From assembly GCF_018141425.1 (NCBI RefSeq), contig NZ_CP058561.1, positions 3,410,001 to 3,474,000 of the forward strand: a DNA stretch of 64,000 bases, in the 5' to 3' direction. Positions 28,004 to 37,483 of the stretch are shown one piece after another. A program made the position numbers and the translations under genes. The notes under the pieces were generated by a model. The model did not search any database, had not been told where the DNA came from, and saw nothing but the letters and a program-made list of their open reading frames with translations. The number at the start of each line of letters is the position of its first letter. Position 1 is the stretch's first letter. The stretch is from Vallitalea guaymasensis. GTDB taxonomy: Bacteria > Bacillota > Clostridia > Lachnospirales > Vallitaleaceae.

Positions 28004-28957
28004 ATGTATACTGTAAAATTGACTAAATTAGTAGAAAAGATGAAGCTCAAAAATTTAACTCCAGAAGTAGAAATTGATGATATAGTAATAACCCATTCTG
28101 ACATTAACAGACCAGCATTACAATTAGCAGGTTTTTTTGATTACTTTGATTCCGAAAGAGTTCAGATTATGGGTAAAGTTGAAATAACATATCTAGAGAA
28201 AATGGACAAGAATGATAGACGTAAGGTATTAGATACTCTCTTTAGCAGAAAAATACCATGTCTAATACTATCCAGAGAATTAGAACCTTTTGATGATATG
28301 TTAGAAACAGCAAAAGCCAACAACGTACCTATATTTCAAACAAAAAAGACTACTTCAACATTTATGGCTGAAATAATAAGATGGCTAAAAGTAGAATTGG
28401 CCCCAAGAATATCAATACATGGTGTTCTAGTTGATGTATATGGTGAAGGTGTACTTATAATGGGTGAGAGTGGAATCGGTAAAAGCGAATCTGCTTTAGA
28501 ACTTATAAAAAGAGGACATCGTCTAGTAGCAGACGACGTTGTTGAGATTAAAAAAGTATCTGAAGAGACACTGCTAGGTTCATCTCCAGATATAATAAGA
28601 CACTTCATAGAGCTTAGAGGTATTGGAATAATCGATGTAAAAACACTATTTGGTGTTGAATCAGTTAAGAAAATACAAAACATAGATTTGGTAATAAAAT
28701 TAGAATTATGGGACCCAGAAAAAGAATATGATAGATTAGGTCTAAACGAAGAATACATTGAAATATTGGAAAATAAAGTTATATGCCATTCCATACCTAT
28801 CAGACCTGGAAGAAATATAGCTATTATTGTAGAATCAGCTGCTATAAACCATAGACAAAAACAAATGGGTTATAATGCTGCTAGTGATTTAGTAAATCGT
28901 GTAAGCGGCAATCTAAAACGCAGAAATGAAGAAAGATATATAAAAGACAATAAATAA
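28004..28957 (+). CDS. hprK: HPr kinase/phosphorylase
   Basis: 317 aa. HprK phosphorylates HPr on Ser46 in response to glycolytic intermediates and reverses this with phosphate, the central switch of carbon catabolite repression in Firmicutes. Walker A GESGIGKS is at residues 154-161, with RLVADDVV following. The signature region IELRGIGIIDVKTLFG is present, and the C-terminal segment HSIPIRPGRNIAIIVESAA is typical. AGGAGG precedes the ATG. It is followed 10 nt later by the ROK glucokinase, so the two are probably one operon linking sugar phosphorylation with its regulation. Confidence 0.97.
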   Translation: MYTVKLTKLVEKMKLKNLTPEVEIDDIVITHSDINRPALQLAGFFDYFDSERVQIMGKVEITYLEKMDKNDRRKVLDTLFSRKIPCLILSRELEPFDDMLETAKANNVPIFQTKKTTSTFMAEIIRWLKVELAPRISIHGVLVDVYGEGVLIMGESGIGKSESALELIKRGHRLVADDVVEIKKVSEETLLGSSPDIIRHFIELRGIGIIDVKTLFGVESVKKIQNIDLVIKLELWDPEKEYDRLGLNEEYIEILENKVICHSIPIRPGRNIAIIVESAAINHRQKQMGYNAASDLVNRVSGNLKRRNEERYIKDNK

Positions 28958-28967
28958 GGAGGACTAC

Positions 28968-29924
28968 ATGTATAACATTGGAATTGATTTAGGAGGAACA
29001 AATATTGCAGCGGCTATAGTTGCAAAAGATGGTACAATCATAAGAAAGGATTCAACACCTACACTTGGAGACAGAGATGATAAACTCATCATAAAAGATA
29101 TGGCAATGTTAGCTTTAAAACTTATCAAAGAAGAAGGATTATCTCTTGATGATATTCATTCAATAGGAGTAGGAAGTCCTGGAACACCAGACCCTGAAAA
29201 AGGATTAATAGTTTATGCTAACAATCTTAACTTTAAAAATACACCAATCAGAGATGAGATTAGAAAATACATCGACAAACCAGTTTACATTGGTAATGAT
29301 GCCAATGTAGCAGCTCTTGGAGAATATGAATGTGGTACAGGAGTTGACTATAAAGACTTAGTTGCTGTTACTCTAGGAACTGGAGTTGGCGGCGGTATCA
29401 TAATTGATGGTAAGATTATCGGCGGTAGCTTTAATGGCGGTGCAGAACTTGGGCATGTATCTATTGATTTCAATGGTATACAATGTAACTGTGGAAGAAA
29501 AGGATGCTGGGAACAATATTCATCAGCTACAGCATTGATAAGAGACGCAAAAGAAGCAGCAGCCAAGAACAAAGATTCAAAACTTAATGATTTGGTTGAT
29601 GGTGACCTTAGTAAAATGAATGCCAAGATTCCTTTTGATGCTGCTCAGGCAGGAGATAAAGTTGCTGGAGAAGTAATTGATAATTATATTAAGCATTTAG
29701 CAGTAGGTATCGTCAATGTAATAAACATATTCCAACCAGAAATAATTGTACTTGGTGGTGGAGTCTCTGCACAAGGAGATAATCTGATAAACCCTCTTAG
29801 AAAAGAGATTATAGATGAAATATATGGTGGAGAACCTGCATTCAAAACAAAAGTACAAGTGGCTAAGTTAGGTAACGATGCTGGAATAATTGGAGCAGCG
29901 ATGTTATATAGAGCTTACGAATAA
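28968..29924 (+). CDS. glcK: ROK-family glucokinase
   Basis: 318 aa. It phosphorylates glucose with ATP, giving glucose-6-phosphate, probably glucose released by the disaccharide-degrading enzymes. DLGGTN near the start is the phosphate-binding motif. GNDANVAALGE and GTGVGGGIIIDGKIIGG are ROK sugar-binding segments, GAELGHVSID contains the catalytic-site Glu-x-x-His, and CNCGRKGCWEQYSS is the ROK zinc-binding signature. Another ROK sugar kinase specificity is possible, but linkage to hprK favours glucokinase. AAGGAGG overlaps the hprK stop region. Confidence 0.92.
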   Translation: MYNIGIDLGGTNIAAAIVAKDGTIIRKDSTPTLGDRDDKLIIKDMAMLALKLIKEEGLSLDDIHSIGVGSPGTPDPEKGLIVYANNLNFKNTPIRDEIRKYIDKPVYIGNDANVAALGEYECGTGVDYKDLVAVTLGTGVGGGIIIDGKIIGGSFNGGAELGHVSIDFNGIQCNCGRKGCWEQYSSATALIRDAKEAAAKNKDSKLNDLVDGDLSKMNAKIPFDAAQAGDKVAGEVIDNYIKHLAVGIVNVINIFQPEIIVLGGGVSAQGDNLINPLRKEIIDEIYGGEPAFKTKVQVAKLGNDAGIIGAAMLYRAYE

Positions 29925-29953
29925 AAAATAATTAAAATATACGAAAAGTCATA

Positions 29954-30023
29954 AGGGGCTGTATCACGATATATTAGTACATTAATCCTTAAGGGTAGGT
30001 AAATGTATTTTGATACAGCCCCT
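29954..30023 (+). terminator. Terminator-like hairpin after glcK
   Basis: AGGGGCTGTATCA (29954-29966) pairs perfectly with TGATACAGCCCCT (30011-30023), and an inner TACATT/AATGTA pair lies within the 44-nt loop. The GGGGCTGT beginning is common in Firmicute 3' hairpins. The T-tract is poor. Confidence 0.6.
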
Positions 30024-30148
30024 CATTATTTATGTATAGTGTAAGCAAACTTTCTATTCATAATAAATCGTAACTAAGAAAGATACTTTGATAAATGAAA
30101 AATATATAGTGAATCTGATAATCTTTTTCAATAAATTCCTTTTTATTA

Positions 30149-30177
30149 TTGACAATGATTCTCATTTTTGATATTAT
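30149..30177 (+). promoter_or_regulatory. feoA promoter with overlapping Fur box
   Basis: TTGACA (30149-30154), a 17-nt spacer and TATTAT (30172-30177) form a sigma-A promoter. GACAATGATTCTCATTTTT (30151-30169) lies across the spacer and closely matches the Fur consensus GATAATGATTATCATTATC, so iron-bound Fur would block the promoter. The rest of the 29925-30257 gap holds the glcK hairpin and the feo leader. Confidence 0.8.
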
Positions 30178-30257
30178 AGATTTAAAGTAAGTACCATAAA
30201 ACTTCATTGGTATCTAATTAAAATTGAACGATATAAAAACAGATAGGAAGTGATGTT

Positions 30258-30470
30258 ATGACTTTATCAAAAGCAAAAATGAACAAGGAATATACAGTTA
30301 ATTCTATAGCAGGGCAAGAGGATATGGTTAAGTTTCTTTTCTCTCTAGGTTGTTATGAAGGAGAAAAAGTGACAATAATATCTAAAATAGCATCTAATTA
30401 CATTATTAACATTAAAGATAGTCGTTATGGTATTGACGAACAATTAGCTAAAATAATACAAGTTGCTTAG
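30258..30470 (+). CDS. feoA: Ferrous iron transport protein A
   Basis: 70 aa single SH3-like FeoA domain. FeoA is a small cytoplasmic partner needed for FeoB-driven ferrous iron uptake. The pattern MNKEYTVNSIAGQEDMVKFL, then LGCYEGEKVTII and a conserved end with YGIDEQLAKIIQV fits the family. It lies behind a Fur-box promoter and 131 nt before feoB, with a second Fur box in that gap. Confidence 0.9.
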   Translation: MTLSKAKMNKEYTVNSIAGQEDMVKFLFSLGCYEGEKVTIISKIASNYIINIKDSRYGIDEQLAKIIQVA

Positions 30471-30552
30471 AAAGATAATATGTAGCAATAATAGTAGTCT
30501 AGTCAAGGGCTGCTAATATTACTTAGTTATAAAATCAATGAACTTATAAGGT

Positions 30553-30571
30553 GATAATGATTATCAATATT
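30553..30571 (+). promoter_or_regulatory. Second Fur box, between feoA and feoB
   Basis: GATAATGATTATCAATATT matches the Fur consensus over its first 13 positions and lies 31 nt before the feoB ATG. Confidence 0.75.
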
Positions 30572-30601
30572 ATAAAATATGATGAAAAAAGGTGGTAAAA
30601 G

Positions 30602-32629
30602 ATGAAAATTGCATTAACAGGAAACCCTAATAGTGGTAAAACAACTATGTTTAATGCCTTAACAGGAAAGCTTGAACATGTTGGTAACTGGGCTGGGGTA
30701 ACAGTAGAAAAAAAAGTTGCGAAACTAAAGGGTAATCTAAAAACAAAGAAATCTGAAGAAGTCATGGTTGTAGACTTGCCTGGAGCATACTCAATGAGTC
30801 CTTTTACTTCAGAGGAAAGTATTACCAGTGATTTTGTGAAAGAAGAAAATCCTGACGTTATTATTAATGTTGTGGATGCTTCAAATCTAAACAGAAGTTT
30901 ATTTTTTACAACTCAGCTTTTGGAATTAGGTATTCCTGTTGTTGTAGCTCTTAACAAATATGATATGGTTAAGAGAAATGGTCTTACCATAGATGTATCA
31001 CGACTTAAGAATCTGTTGAATTGTCAAGTTATTGAAACTTCTGCATTAAAAGAAGTTGGACTAAAAGAGTTAGCAGCTTCTGCTATAGATTACGGCAATA
31101 AAAAAGGCGGTCAAGTAGCTCCAAAGATTATGGAAGACGATTTCCAGATAAAAACTAAATCAGATGCAGAAAAAGCAGATAAATTAAGATTCAACTTTGT
31201 AAATGAAATAACTAAAAAAGTTGAAGTAAGAAAAATAAAATCAAGTAGAGTAACTGTTGCTGACCAAGCAGACCGTATTATTGCTCACAAATGGTTAGGA
31301 ATTCCCATATTTGGTTTAATCTTGTGGGCAGTATTTTACATATCACAATCATGGTTAGGACCTCTATTAGCTGGATATGTAGAAACAGGAATTGAAATGT
31401 TGACAAATGCAGTATCAGGAGGCTTAGAAAGTGCAGGAACCAATGATTTCTTAACAGCATTAATTGTTGAAGGTATTATTGGTGGAGTTGGTGCCGTACT
31501 TGGTTTCTTACCATTAATCATGGTATTATTCTTCTTATTATCATTACTTGAAGATTGTGGTTACATGGCACGTGTTGCAGTTGTTATGGATAGATTTTTC
31601 AAAAAGATCGGACTATCAGGAAAATCAATTATTCCTATGGTAGTAGGATATGGTTGTGCAATTCCAGGAGTTATGGCAACAAGAACAATCAAGAGTGAAA
31701 GACAGAGAAGAATGACAGCAATGTTAACACCTTTCATTCCATGTGGTGCTAAGGCACCTATTATTGGTCTATTTGTTGCAGTATTCTTCCCAAAAGCACC
31801 ATATATGGCTCCAATAACTTACTTTGTAGCTATTATATTGATTATTCTTGTAGGATTATTACTTAAAAGAATTACCAACGCAGAAACAGAAGTTAATTAT
31901 TTTATGATTGAATTACCAGAGTATCGTTTACCTAGTATTAAACGTGCAGCACTATCAATGTTAGATCGTGCAAAAGGTTTTATTATAAAAGCTGGTACAA
32001 TTATCTTAGTTTGTAATGCAGTAGTATTCGTTCTACAATCTTTCGATTTCAGTTTACATCTAGTTGGAGACGAAGGAGTAAGTTCAAGTATGTTAGCAAT
32101 CATTGCTAAACCAGTAGCTTTCTTGTTGATTCCATTAGGATTTGGTATTTGGCAATTTGCAGCTGCTGCAGTAACTGGATTCATTGCTAAAGAAAATGTA
32201 GTTGCAACACTTGCTGTATGTTTTGCATTATTTGGTGACAATGCTGAAGCAGTACTAAGTACACCAGGTAGTGATAATGTGCTTATGGTAGCTGGTGGTT
32301 TAACAGCAGTTAGTGCTTTAGCATATATGTTCTTTAACCTATTCACACCTCCTTGTTTTGCAGCTATTGGAGCAATGAACTCTGAAATGGGTTCCAAGAA
32401 ATGGCTATGGGGAGCTATAGGAATGCAGTTTGGTATAGGATACTTGTTAGCTCTATTAGTTAATCAAATAGGTTCACTTATCGTATACGGTAAACCTGCA
32501 GAAGGATTCGTAGCATCAATAATAATTTTAATAGTTGCGGTTATATTATTAGTAACACTCATCAAGAAAAAGAAAGATGGAGGAGTAGAAGGCATTAATC
32601 AAAGCCGACAACAAAAGGAGATAGCTTAA
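30602..32629 (+). CDS. feoB: Ferrous iron transport protein B
   Basis: 675 aa membrane GTPase that imports Fe2+. The N-terminal G domain shows G1 GNPNSGKTT (residues 7-15), G3 DLPGAYSMSP, G4 NKYD and a G5-like ETSALKE. A helical spacer follows, then about eight or more membrane helices with the Gate motifs (GYGCAIPGVMATRTI; FIPCGAKAPIIGLF) carrying conserved cysteines. LFTPPCFAAIGAMNSE lies in the C-terminal half. Expression is probably Fur-repressed from the boxes at 30151 and 30553. The Cys-rich small membrane gene begins one base after its stop. Confidence 0.96.
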   Translation: MKIALTGNPNSGKTTMFNALTGKLEHVGNWAGVTVEKKVAKLKGNLKTKKSEEVMVVDLPGAYSMSPFTSEESITSDFVKEENPDVIINVVDASNLNRSLFFTTQLLELGIPVVVALNKYDMVKRNGLTIDVSRLKNLLNCQVIETSALKEVGLKELAASAIDYGNKKGGQVAPKIMEDDFQIKTKSDAEKADKLRFNFVNEITKKVEVRKIKSSRVTVADQADRIIAHKWLGIPIFGLILWAVFYISQSWLGPLLAGYVETGIEMLTNAVSGGLESAGTNDFLTALIVEGIIGGVGAVLGFLPLIMVLFFLLSLLEDCGYMARVAVVMDRFFKKIGLSGKSIIPMVVGYGCAIPGVMATRTIKSERQRRMTAMLTPFIPCGAKAPIIGLFVAVFFPKAPYMAPITYFVAIILIILVGLLLKRITNAETEVNYFMIELPEYRLPSIKRAALSMLDRAKGFIIKAGTIILVCNAVVFVLQSFDFSLHLVGDEGVSSSMLAIIAKPVAFLLIPLGFGIWQFAAAAVTGFIAKENVVATLAVCFALFGDNAEAVLSTPGSDNVLMVAGGLTAVSALAYMFFNLFTPPCFAAIGAMNSEMGSKKWLWGAIGMQFGIGYLLALLVNQIGSLIVYGKPAEGFVASIIILIVAVILLVTLIKKKKDGGVEGINQSRQQKEIA

Positions 32630-32630
32630 T

Positions 32631-32774
32631 ATGGGAAACTTCATTGCTGGTGGTATAATTATTCTTTTAGTAGGATTAGCAATCTATAAAATGTATAAAG
32701 ATAAAAAAGCTGGGAAAAAGTGCAGTGGATGTAGTAGTTGCCCTGCTCAGAGTAATTGTGAATCAAAGAAATAG
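32631..32774 (+). CDS. FeoB-associated Cys-rich small membrane protein
   Basis: 47 aa. One N-terminal membrane helix (FIAGGIIILLVGLAIYKMY) is followed by a basic stretch and a Cys cluster KCSGCSSCPAQSNC near the C-terminus. This matches the FeoB-associated Cys-rich protein family coded directly behind feoB in many Clostridia, proposed to work in place of FeoC. Translation is probably coupled: AAGGAG lies inside the end of feoB and the ATG begins one base after the feoB stop. Confidence 0.87.
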   Translation: MGNFIAGGIIILLVGLAIYKMYKDKKAGKKCSGCSSCPAQSNCESKK

Positions 32775-32794
32775 ATAAAATAAAATTAAAATGG

Positions 32795-32842
32795 GGTTAT
32801 CTTTCCAAATAGATAAAAATCTAGGGGAAGATAACCTTTTTG
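32795..32842 (+). terminator. Terminator of the feo operon
   Basis: GGTTATCTT (32795 on) pairs with AAGATAACC, with a CC/GG extension across a bulge, followed by TTTTT. Confidence 0.8.
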
Positions 32843-32924
32843 ATTGAATAAACAAAGTATATATAATAGAAACCCTTCAAATAATTGATATTAAGTGTTA
32901 AGTTTACATAATATCATATTATAA

Positions 32925-32980
32925 CTATTGTCAACCTAATAATAATATAAGTTGACAATAGACGCCATATTCATTATAAT
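32925..32980 (+). promoter_or_regulatory. BirA operator overlapping the bioY promoter
   Basis: CTATTGTCAAC (32925-32935), a 15-nt gap and GTTGACAATAG (32951-32961) form a perfect 11-bp inverted repeat of the Firmicute BirA type. The right arm supplies TTGACA (32952-32957), which has a 17-nt spacer to TATAAT (32975-32980). BirA-biotinyl-AMP bound here would cover the -35. Confidence 0.85.
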
Positions 32981-33051
32981 CATAGGTGTAATTTATAAAT
33001 GTCAACAGTATAGATAGAGATAAAATTATAATAAGCTTAAGGAGATATTTT

Positions 33052-33690
33052 ATGGAGCACAAATATGAAATTATGATTGGAATTATTGTATTTATTACTT
33101 TGATGGGTATTATGGTCTATAATATTAGAAAAGCTGAATTGAATGCTAAGAAGATGGCATTAATAGGAATGTTTACAGCTTTAATGACAATTGGAGCTTA
33201 TGTAAAACTGCCATTATTTATGTTGGAATTCACATTTCAATTGTTTTTCTGTATTTTTGCTGGTCTGCTCTTAGGGTCTAGATTAGGTATGATATCAATG
33301 ATGGTATATACACTGGTTGGACTTATAGGCGTACCTGTATTTTCACGTGGTGGAGGATTCGGCTATGTGTTTCAGTCATCCTTTGGTTATATATTGGGAT
33401 TCATTTTAGGAGCTTTCGTGACTGGAAAAATAGTGGAAGTCATGAAAAAAGATAATTTCTTAGTAAGCATCATAGCTTCACTAGCTGGAGTAGCAGCGAT
33501 ATATTTAGTAGGTGTACCCTATTTATATGTTATCCTTAATCTATATCTTACTAAAGGGTATGCGTTTAATGCAATTTTAGGTTTTGGCTTATTTCAACCC
33601 ATTATTGGGGATTTAATACTAAGCATTGTAGCCTCAAAAGCTGTACCATCTATAAAGGGAGCATTAAGAAAAAGCAAGTTAACCTTATAA
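33052..33690 (+). CDS. bioY: BioY biotin transporter substrate-binding subunit
   Basis: 212 aa with about six to seven membrane helices. BioY is the S component that captures biotin, alone or with the ECF module. Family motifs are visible: KMALIGMFTALMTIGAYVKL, a segment with the FQLFFCIFAGLLLGSRLG pattern, GLIGVPVFSRGGGFGYVF, and FQPIIGDLILSIVASKA near the end. It has one extra N-terminal helix compared with the usual about 190-aa protein. The BirA box upstream strongly supports biotin over other substrates. No ECF ATPases are nearby. Confidence 0.93.
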   Translation: MEHKYEIMIGIIVFITLMGIMVYNIRKAELNAKKMALIGMFTALMTIGAYVKLPLFMLEFTFQLFFCIFAGLLLGSRLGMISMMVYTLVGLIGVPVFSRGGGFGYVFQSSFGYILGFILGAFVTGKIVEVMKKDNFLVSIIASLAGVAAIYLVGVPYLYVILNLYLTKGYAFNAILGFGLFQPIIGDLILSIVASKAVPSIKGALRKSKLTL

Positions 33691-33720
33691 TAAAAAATTA
33701 AATAATATATGTAAGAGATT

Positions 33721-33771
33721 GGGCTGTAGAATAATACAATTAAACGTTGAAAATGTATTATTCTACAGCCC
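33721..33771. terminator. Hairpin between convergent bioY and bioA
   Basis: A perfect 18-bp stem (33721-33738 / 33754-33771; arm starts GGGCTGTAGAATAATACA) with a 15-nt loop. It serves both genes by position, although no strong T-tract follows. Confidence 0.65.
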
Positions 33772-33822
33772 ATAATTTAATTTCATTTATATTTGGATTA
33801 GGTACTTTTATACATCTTCTAA

Positions 33823-35178
33823 TTATAACTTGAAATATTCTTTTATGGAATCTATAGCGACATCTGTCATGAAGTCAATCTCTTTTTTGGTTATAACATA
33901 CGGAGGCATGAAGTAAATGATGTTTCCAAGAGGTCTAAGCAGAACGCCTTTTTCTAAAGCAATTTTATATATTTGATAACCAACTCTATCTTTCCAATCA
34001 AATGGTTCCTTTGACTCTTGGTCTTTAACAAGTTCAATAGCTCCTACCATACCTAGTTGTCTATATTCACCTACATAAGGAATATCTTTTATTTTTTCTA
34101 AGACAGATTTTTCTATGTATCTGGCTTTTTCAATATTTTTATTTATTATATCTTCATCCTTGAATATATTCAAAGTTTCAACAGCGACTGCACACCCTAG
34201 AGGATTTCCTGTATAGCTATGACTATGTAGAAAGGATTTCAAAGTTGTGTAATCATCATAAAAAGCATCATATATTTTATCTTTCATAATTACTAATGAT
34301 AAAGGTAAATACCCAGCAGTAAGTCCTTTGGATACACACATGAAATCAGGAGTGATCTCTGCATATTCGCAAGCAAACATTTTACCAGTTCTACCAAAAC
34401 CAGCAGCTATTTCATCAGCTATAAGATTAATATCATATTTATCACAAATTTCCCTAAGCTTCTTAAGATATATAGGTGAATACATTTTCATACCCGCAGC
34501 ACATTGAAGCAACGGTTCAATTATAACAGCAGATATTTCTTCATGATCTGAAATTATAGCTTTTTCCATATGTTCAAAACACTCTGCGTCACAGTGCTTT
34601 CTATCCTTATTATAAGGACATCGAAAGCAATCTGGTCCAGTCGGTCTTATAACATCAAACATAAGAGGTTTAAATATCTTATTATATAGTTCACATCCGC
34701 TTACAGATAATGCTCCTATGGTTTCACCATGATATGCATCGGTTAAAGCAACAAAACGAGTCTTTTTCGACTTACCTATTTGTTGATGGTATTGAAAACT
34801 TAATTTCAAAGCTATTTCTACTGCTGATGAGCCGTTATCACCAAAAAATATCTTGGATAACCCTTTTGGACTGACTTCAAGAATCTTTTCACATAACTCT
34901 ATTGCAGGTTCATGAGAAAAGTTAGCGAATATTGCATGTTCAAGCTTATTAGCTTGCCTATACAAGGCATCATTAATCCTTTGATTGGAATGACCAAACA
35001 TATTTACCCACCATGAAGATACAGCATCAAGATATTTTTTACCGTTCATATCTTCAAGAAATACTCCTTCCCCTTTCTTAATAACTATTGGCGGAAAAGT
35101 CTCATAATCCTTCATTTGTGAACAGGGATGCCATATATGCTTTAGATCACGTTCTTGTAGTTGTTTCATTTTATTCAT
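33823..35178 (-). CDS. bioA: Adenosylmethionine-8-amino-7-oxononanoate aminotransferase
   Basis: 451 aa. This PLP enzyme transfers the amino group of S-adenosylmethionine to KAPA, giving DAPA in biotin synthesis. It starts with [18 protein letters not shown], typical of BioA. Other marks are [30 protein letters not shown], and the PLP-lysine region [23 protein letters not shown] 35178 was preferred to TTG 35181 because AGGAGG is spaced 8 nt from it. It lies downstream of bioD in one operon with 17 nt between them. Confidence 0.96.
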   Translation of the reverse strand: MNKMKQLQERDLKHIWHPCSQMKDYETFPPIVIKKGEGVFLEDMNGKKYLDAVSSWWVNMFGHSNQRINDALYRQANKLEHAIFANFSHEPAIELCEKILEVSPKGLSKIFFGDNGSSAVEIALKLSFQYHQQIGKSKKTRFVALTDAYHGETIGALSVSGCELYNKIFKPLMFDVIRPTGPDCFRCPYNKDRKHCDAECFEHMEKAIISDHEEISAVIIEPLLQCAAGMKMYSPIYLKKLREICDKYDINLIADEIAAGFGRTGKMFACEYAEITPDFMCVSKGLTAGYLPLSLVIMKDKIYDAFYDDYTTLKSFLHSHSYTGNPLGCAVAVETLNIFKDEDIINKNIEKARYIEKSVLEKIKDIPYVGEYRQLGMVGAIELVKDQESKEPFDWKDRVGYQIYKIALEKGVLLRPLGNIIYFMPPYVITKKEIDFMTDVAIDSIKEYFKL

Positions 35179-35195
35179 CAATAATTCCTCCTAGC

Positions 35196-35900
35196 CTAAA
35201 ATAATTCCAGAACCTTTTGTACAGGAAAAGCTTTTTCAAATTCATATTGTAATAGTTCTTTTATCTTATATTCTTCTGATAGTTTAGGGAATACAAATGT
35301 TGTATCTATCCCGCTAATTTCTTTGATAATATCAATATTATCATCCTCATAGTCATGACCCTCATAACCATTAAAAACTATAGCCTTAATAGGTATACCA
35401 AGTTGTTTAAGATAACTAACAGTCAAACAGGTATGATTAATAGTTCCAACCCCAGTACGGGTAACTAATACTACTGGTATCTCAAAATCTTGTATCATAT
35501 TATAGATATAATATCGATCTCTTATAATGGGTACAATCAATCCCCCAGCCCCTTCCACTAAAAGATAATCATATTCACCAGAGAGAGCTTGGTAATCAGA
35601 TATTATTCTGTCTTTTGCCAAAACGACTTGCTCTTTTTCAGCTGCTCTATGAGGAGATACGGCTTCCTTTAAACAATAACTGTTCATCTTAGCAATATCT
35701 TCATTAAGATCAGCCATGTTCTTTACAAATAGAGCATCACCAGCAGTGAGCATATTGTTATAGTAGATACCACCACTTTGAACAGGCTTATAACTACACA
35801 CATTATAATCATTGTTATTAAGTACATATGAAAGACCAGCAGTTATCATTGTTTTTCCCACATCTGTATCAGAACCAATAATAAATAGAGATTTTGCCAT
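35196..35900 (-). CDS. bioD: Dethiobiotin synthetase
   Basis: 234 aa from the ATG at 35900 (AAGGAAG upstream; a longer in-frame start at 35945 would run into the promoter region). BioD closes the ureido ring of dethiobiotin from DAPA, CO2 and ATP. The N-terminus IIGSDTDVGKTMITAGL is the P-loop, YKPVQSGG and SPHRAAEKE are substrate-site segments, and LLVEGAGGLIVPI is the second conserved motif. It is first gene of the bioDA operon, controlled by the BirA box at 35977. Confidence 0.96.
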   Translation of the reverse strand: MAKSLFIIGSDTDVGKTMITAGLSYVLNNNDYNVCSYKPVQSGGIYYNNMLTAGDALFVKNMADLNEDIAKMNSYCLKEAVSPHRAAEKEQVVLAKDRIISDYQALSGEYDYLLVEGAGGLIVPIIRDRYYIYNMIQDFEIPVVLVTRTGVGTINHTCLTVSYLKQLGIPIKAIVFNGYEGHDYEDDNIDIIKEISGIDTTFVFPKLSEEYKIKELLQYEFEKAFPVQKVLELF

Positions 35901-35955
35901 ACAATTTCTTCCTTCTTTCTTCAAATTAATTAAGATATTCAACATATTAATTCCA

Positions 35956-36009
35956 ATTATAGTTAATCAATAATCAATTGTCAACTTAAAATATAATATG
36001 GTTTACAAT
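35956..36009 (-). promoter_or_regulatory. BirA operator overlapping the bioDA promoter
   Basis: ATTGTCAAC (35977-35985), a 15-nt gap and GTTTACAAT (36001-36009) match the bioY operator in arm sequence and spacing. On the minus strand TTGACA (plus 35979-35984), a 17-nt spacer and TATAAT (plus 35956-35961) form the promoter, again with the -35 in an operator arm. Confidence 0.83.
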
Positions 36010-36079
36010 GACTCTATAAAATTTTACAGCCTTATTTGTTATATTATTAATATCAAAATAAGTAATATAACAAATAAAT

Positions 36080-36134
36080 AATGGATGCACCCCAACTAAC
36101 TCTTTAATAAAGAGTTAATCGGAATACATCCATT
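36080..36134 (-). terminator. Hairpin after kbl
   Basis: AATGGATG (36080-36087) pairs with CATCCATT (36127-36134), with an inner stem AACTCTTTA/TAAAGAGTT. It lies 48 nt downstream of the kbl stop, as a terminator for the tdh-kbl unit; the T-tract is weak. Confidence 0.55.
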
Positions 36135-36181
36135 ACCAGTTAAAATCATATATCATTTATAATTTTTACAGCTTTTAATAA

Positions 36182-37372
36182 TTAAACACCCAATTCTTTC
36201 TTAGCCTCATAAAATGCATTAATAGCCACATCCAAATCTTCCTTGCTATGTACAGCAGAAATCTGTGTCCTTATTCTAGCTTTACCTTTTGGAACAACTG
36301 GATAATAGAATCCAATAACATAAACGCCCTTCTCAAGCATTTTCTCCGCCATCTTCTGCGCAACCACAGCATCACCTAACATAATAGGTACGATAGGATG
36401 CTCACCATCTGGAATATCAAAACCAACTTTTTTCATACCCTCTCTAAAATACTTAGTATTTTCTTCTAACTTATCCCTAAACTCTGTGGAATCCGATAAC
36501 ATTTCAAGTATCTTAAGGGATGTCTCAGCAATCGCAGGAGATAAAGTATTAGAAAACAGGTAAGGTCTTGAACGCTGACGAAGCAAATCAATAATCTCTT
36601 TCCTACCACTCGTAAAACCACCACTAGCACCACCTAGAGCTTTACCTAGAGTACTAGTTATAATATCCACTCTACCAATTACATCTCTATATTCATGAGT
36701 ACCACGACCCTTTTTACCAATAAAACCAGTTGCATGGCTGTCATCTACCATAACCATGGCATTATATTTATCAGCTAAATCACAAATACCTTTAAGATTA
36801 GCAATAATACCATCCATAGAAAAAACTCCATCAGTAGCAATCAATTTCAATCTTGCACCATTTTTATCAGCTTCAATCAATTTCTCTTCAAGATCTTCCA
36901 TATTATTATTAAAATAACGATATCTTTTCGCCTTACATAACCTTATACCATCAATAATACTAGCATGATTCAGCTCATCACTTATAATAGCATCCTCTGC
37001 TGTAAGAATTGTCTCAAACAACCCACCATTAGCATCAAAAGCCGATGAATATAAAATAGTATCATCCGTATACAAAAATTCCGATACTTTCTTCTCCAAA
37101 TCTTTATGAATCTTTTGAGTTCCCACAATAAAACGTACCGAAGAAAGACCATATCCCCATTTCTCATAACTTTCCTTAGCCGCCTTTATCACAAAATCAT
37201 GAGAAGCCAAACCAAGATAATTATTAGCACAAAAATTAAGAACCTGCTTCTTAGACAAAGTATCAATCTTCCCACTCTGTGGCGTTGTAACTACCCTCTC
37301 ATTTTTCCACAATCCACTTTCCTTGATATCATTAAGCTGCTCCATATAAACCTTCCTAGCATCATCAAACAT
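36182..37372 (-). CDS. kbl: Glycine C-acetyltransferase (2-amino-3-ketobutyrate CoA ligase)
   Basis: 396 aa. This PLP enzyme splits 2-amino-3-oxobutyrate with CoA into glycine and acetyl-CoA, the second step of threonine degradation. It resembles E. coli Kbl along its length: [67 protein letters not shown]-lysine region [14 protein letters not shown], and [18 protein letters not shown]. tdh lies upstream on the same strand, which fixes the assignment against the related BioF (KAPA synthase), although the gene sits between bioDA and bioB. A 120-nt palindromic element lies between tdh and kbl. Confidence 0.95.
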   Translation of the reverse strand: MFDDARKVYMEQLNDIKESGLWKNERVVTTPQSGKIDTLSKKQVLNFCANNYLGLASHDFVIKAAKESYEKWGYGLSSVRFIVGTQKIHKDLEKKVSEFLYTDDTILYSSAFDANGGLFETILTAEDAIISDELNHASIIDGIRLCKAKRYRYFNNNMEDLEEKLIEADKNGARLKLIATDGVFSMDGIIANLKGICDLADKYNAMVMVDDSHATGFIGKKGRGTHEYRDVIGRVDIITSTLGKALGGASGGFTSGRKEIIDLLRQRSRPYLFSNTLSPAIAETSLKILEMLSDSTEFRDKLEENTKYFREGMKKVGFDIPDGEHPIVPIMLGDAVVAQKMAEKMLEKGVYVIGFYYPVVPKGKARIRTQISAVHSKEDLDVAINAFYEAKKELGV

Positions 37373-37483
37373 AAAACCTCATCCTTCTTTCTTCATTTAT
37401 TTTTCTTCAACCATATTTAAATTTTATTAAAATATATACTAGCCTGAACTAACAATCATTAAAGGTATGATTTAAATACCGAG

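Noticed and set aside
29954-33771. Hairpins after glcK and bioY as members of the palindrome family
   Set aside because: They have a simple stem with a GGGCTGT beginning common to Firmicute 3' hairpins, and lack the core and inner stem-loop.
36182-37372. kbl read as bioF, given the biotin neighbours
   Set aside because: The sequence follows E. coli Kbl closely from end to end and tdh lies directly upstream, so Kbl is the better call; dual function is only raised as a question.
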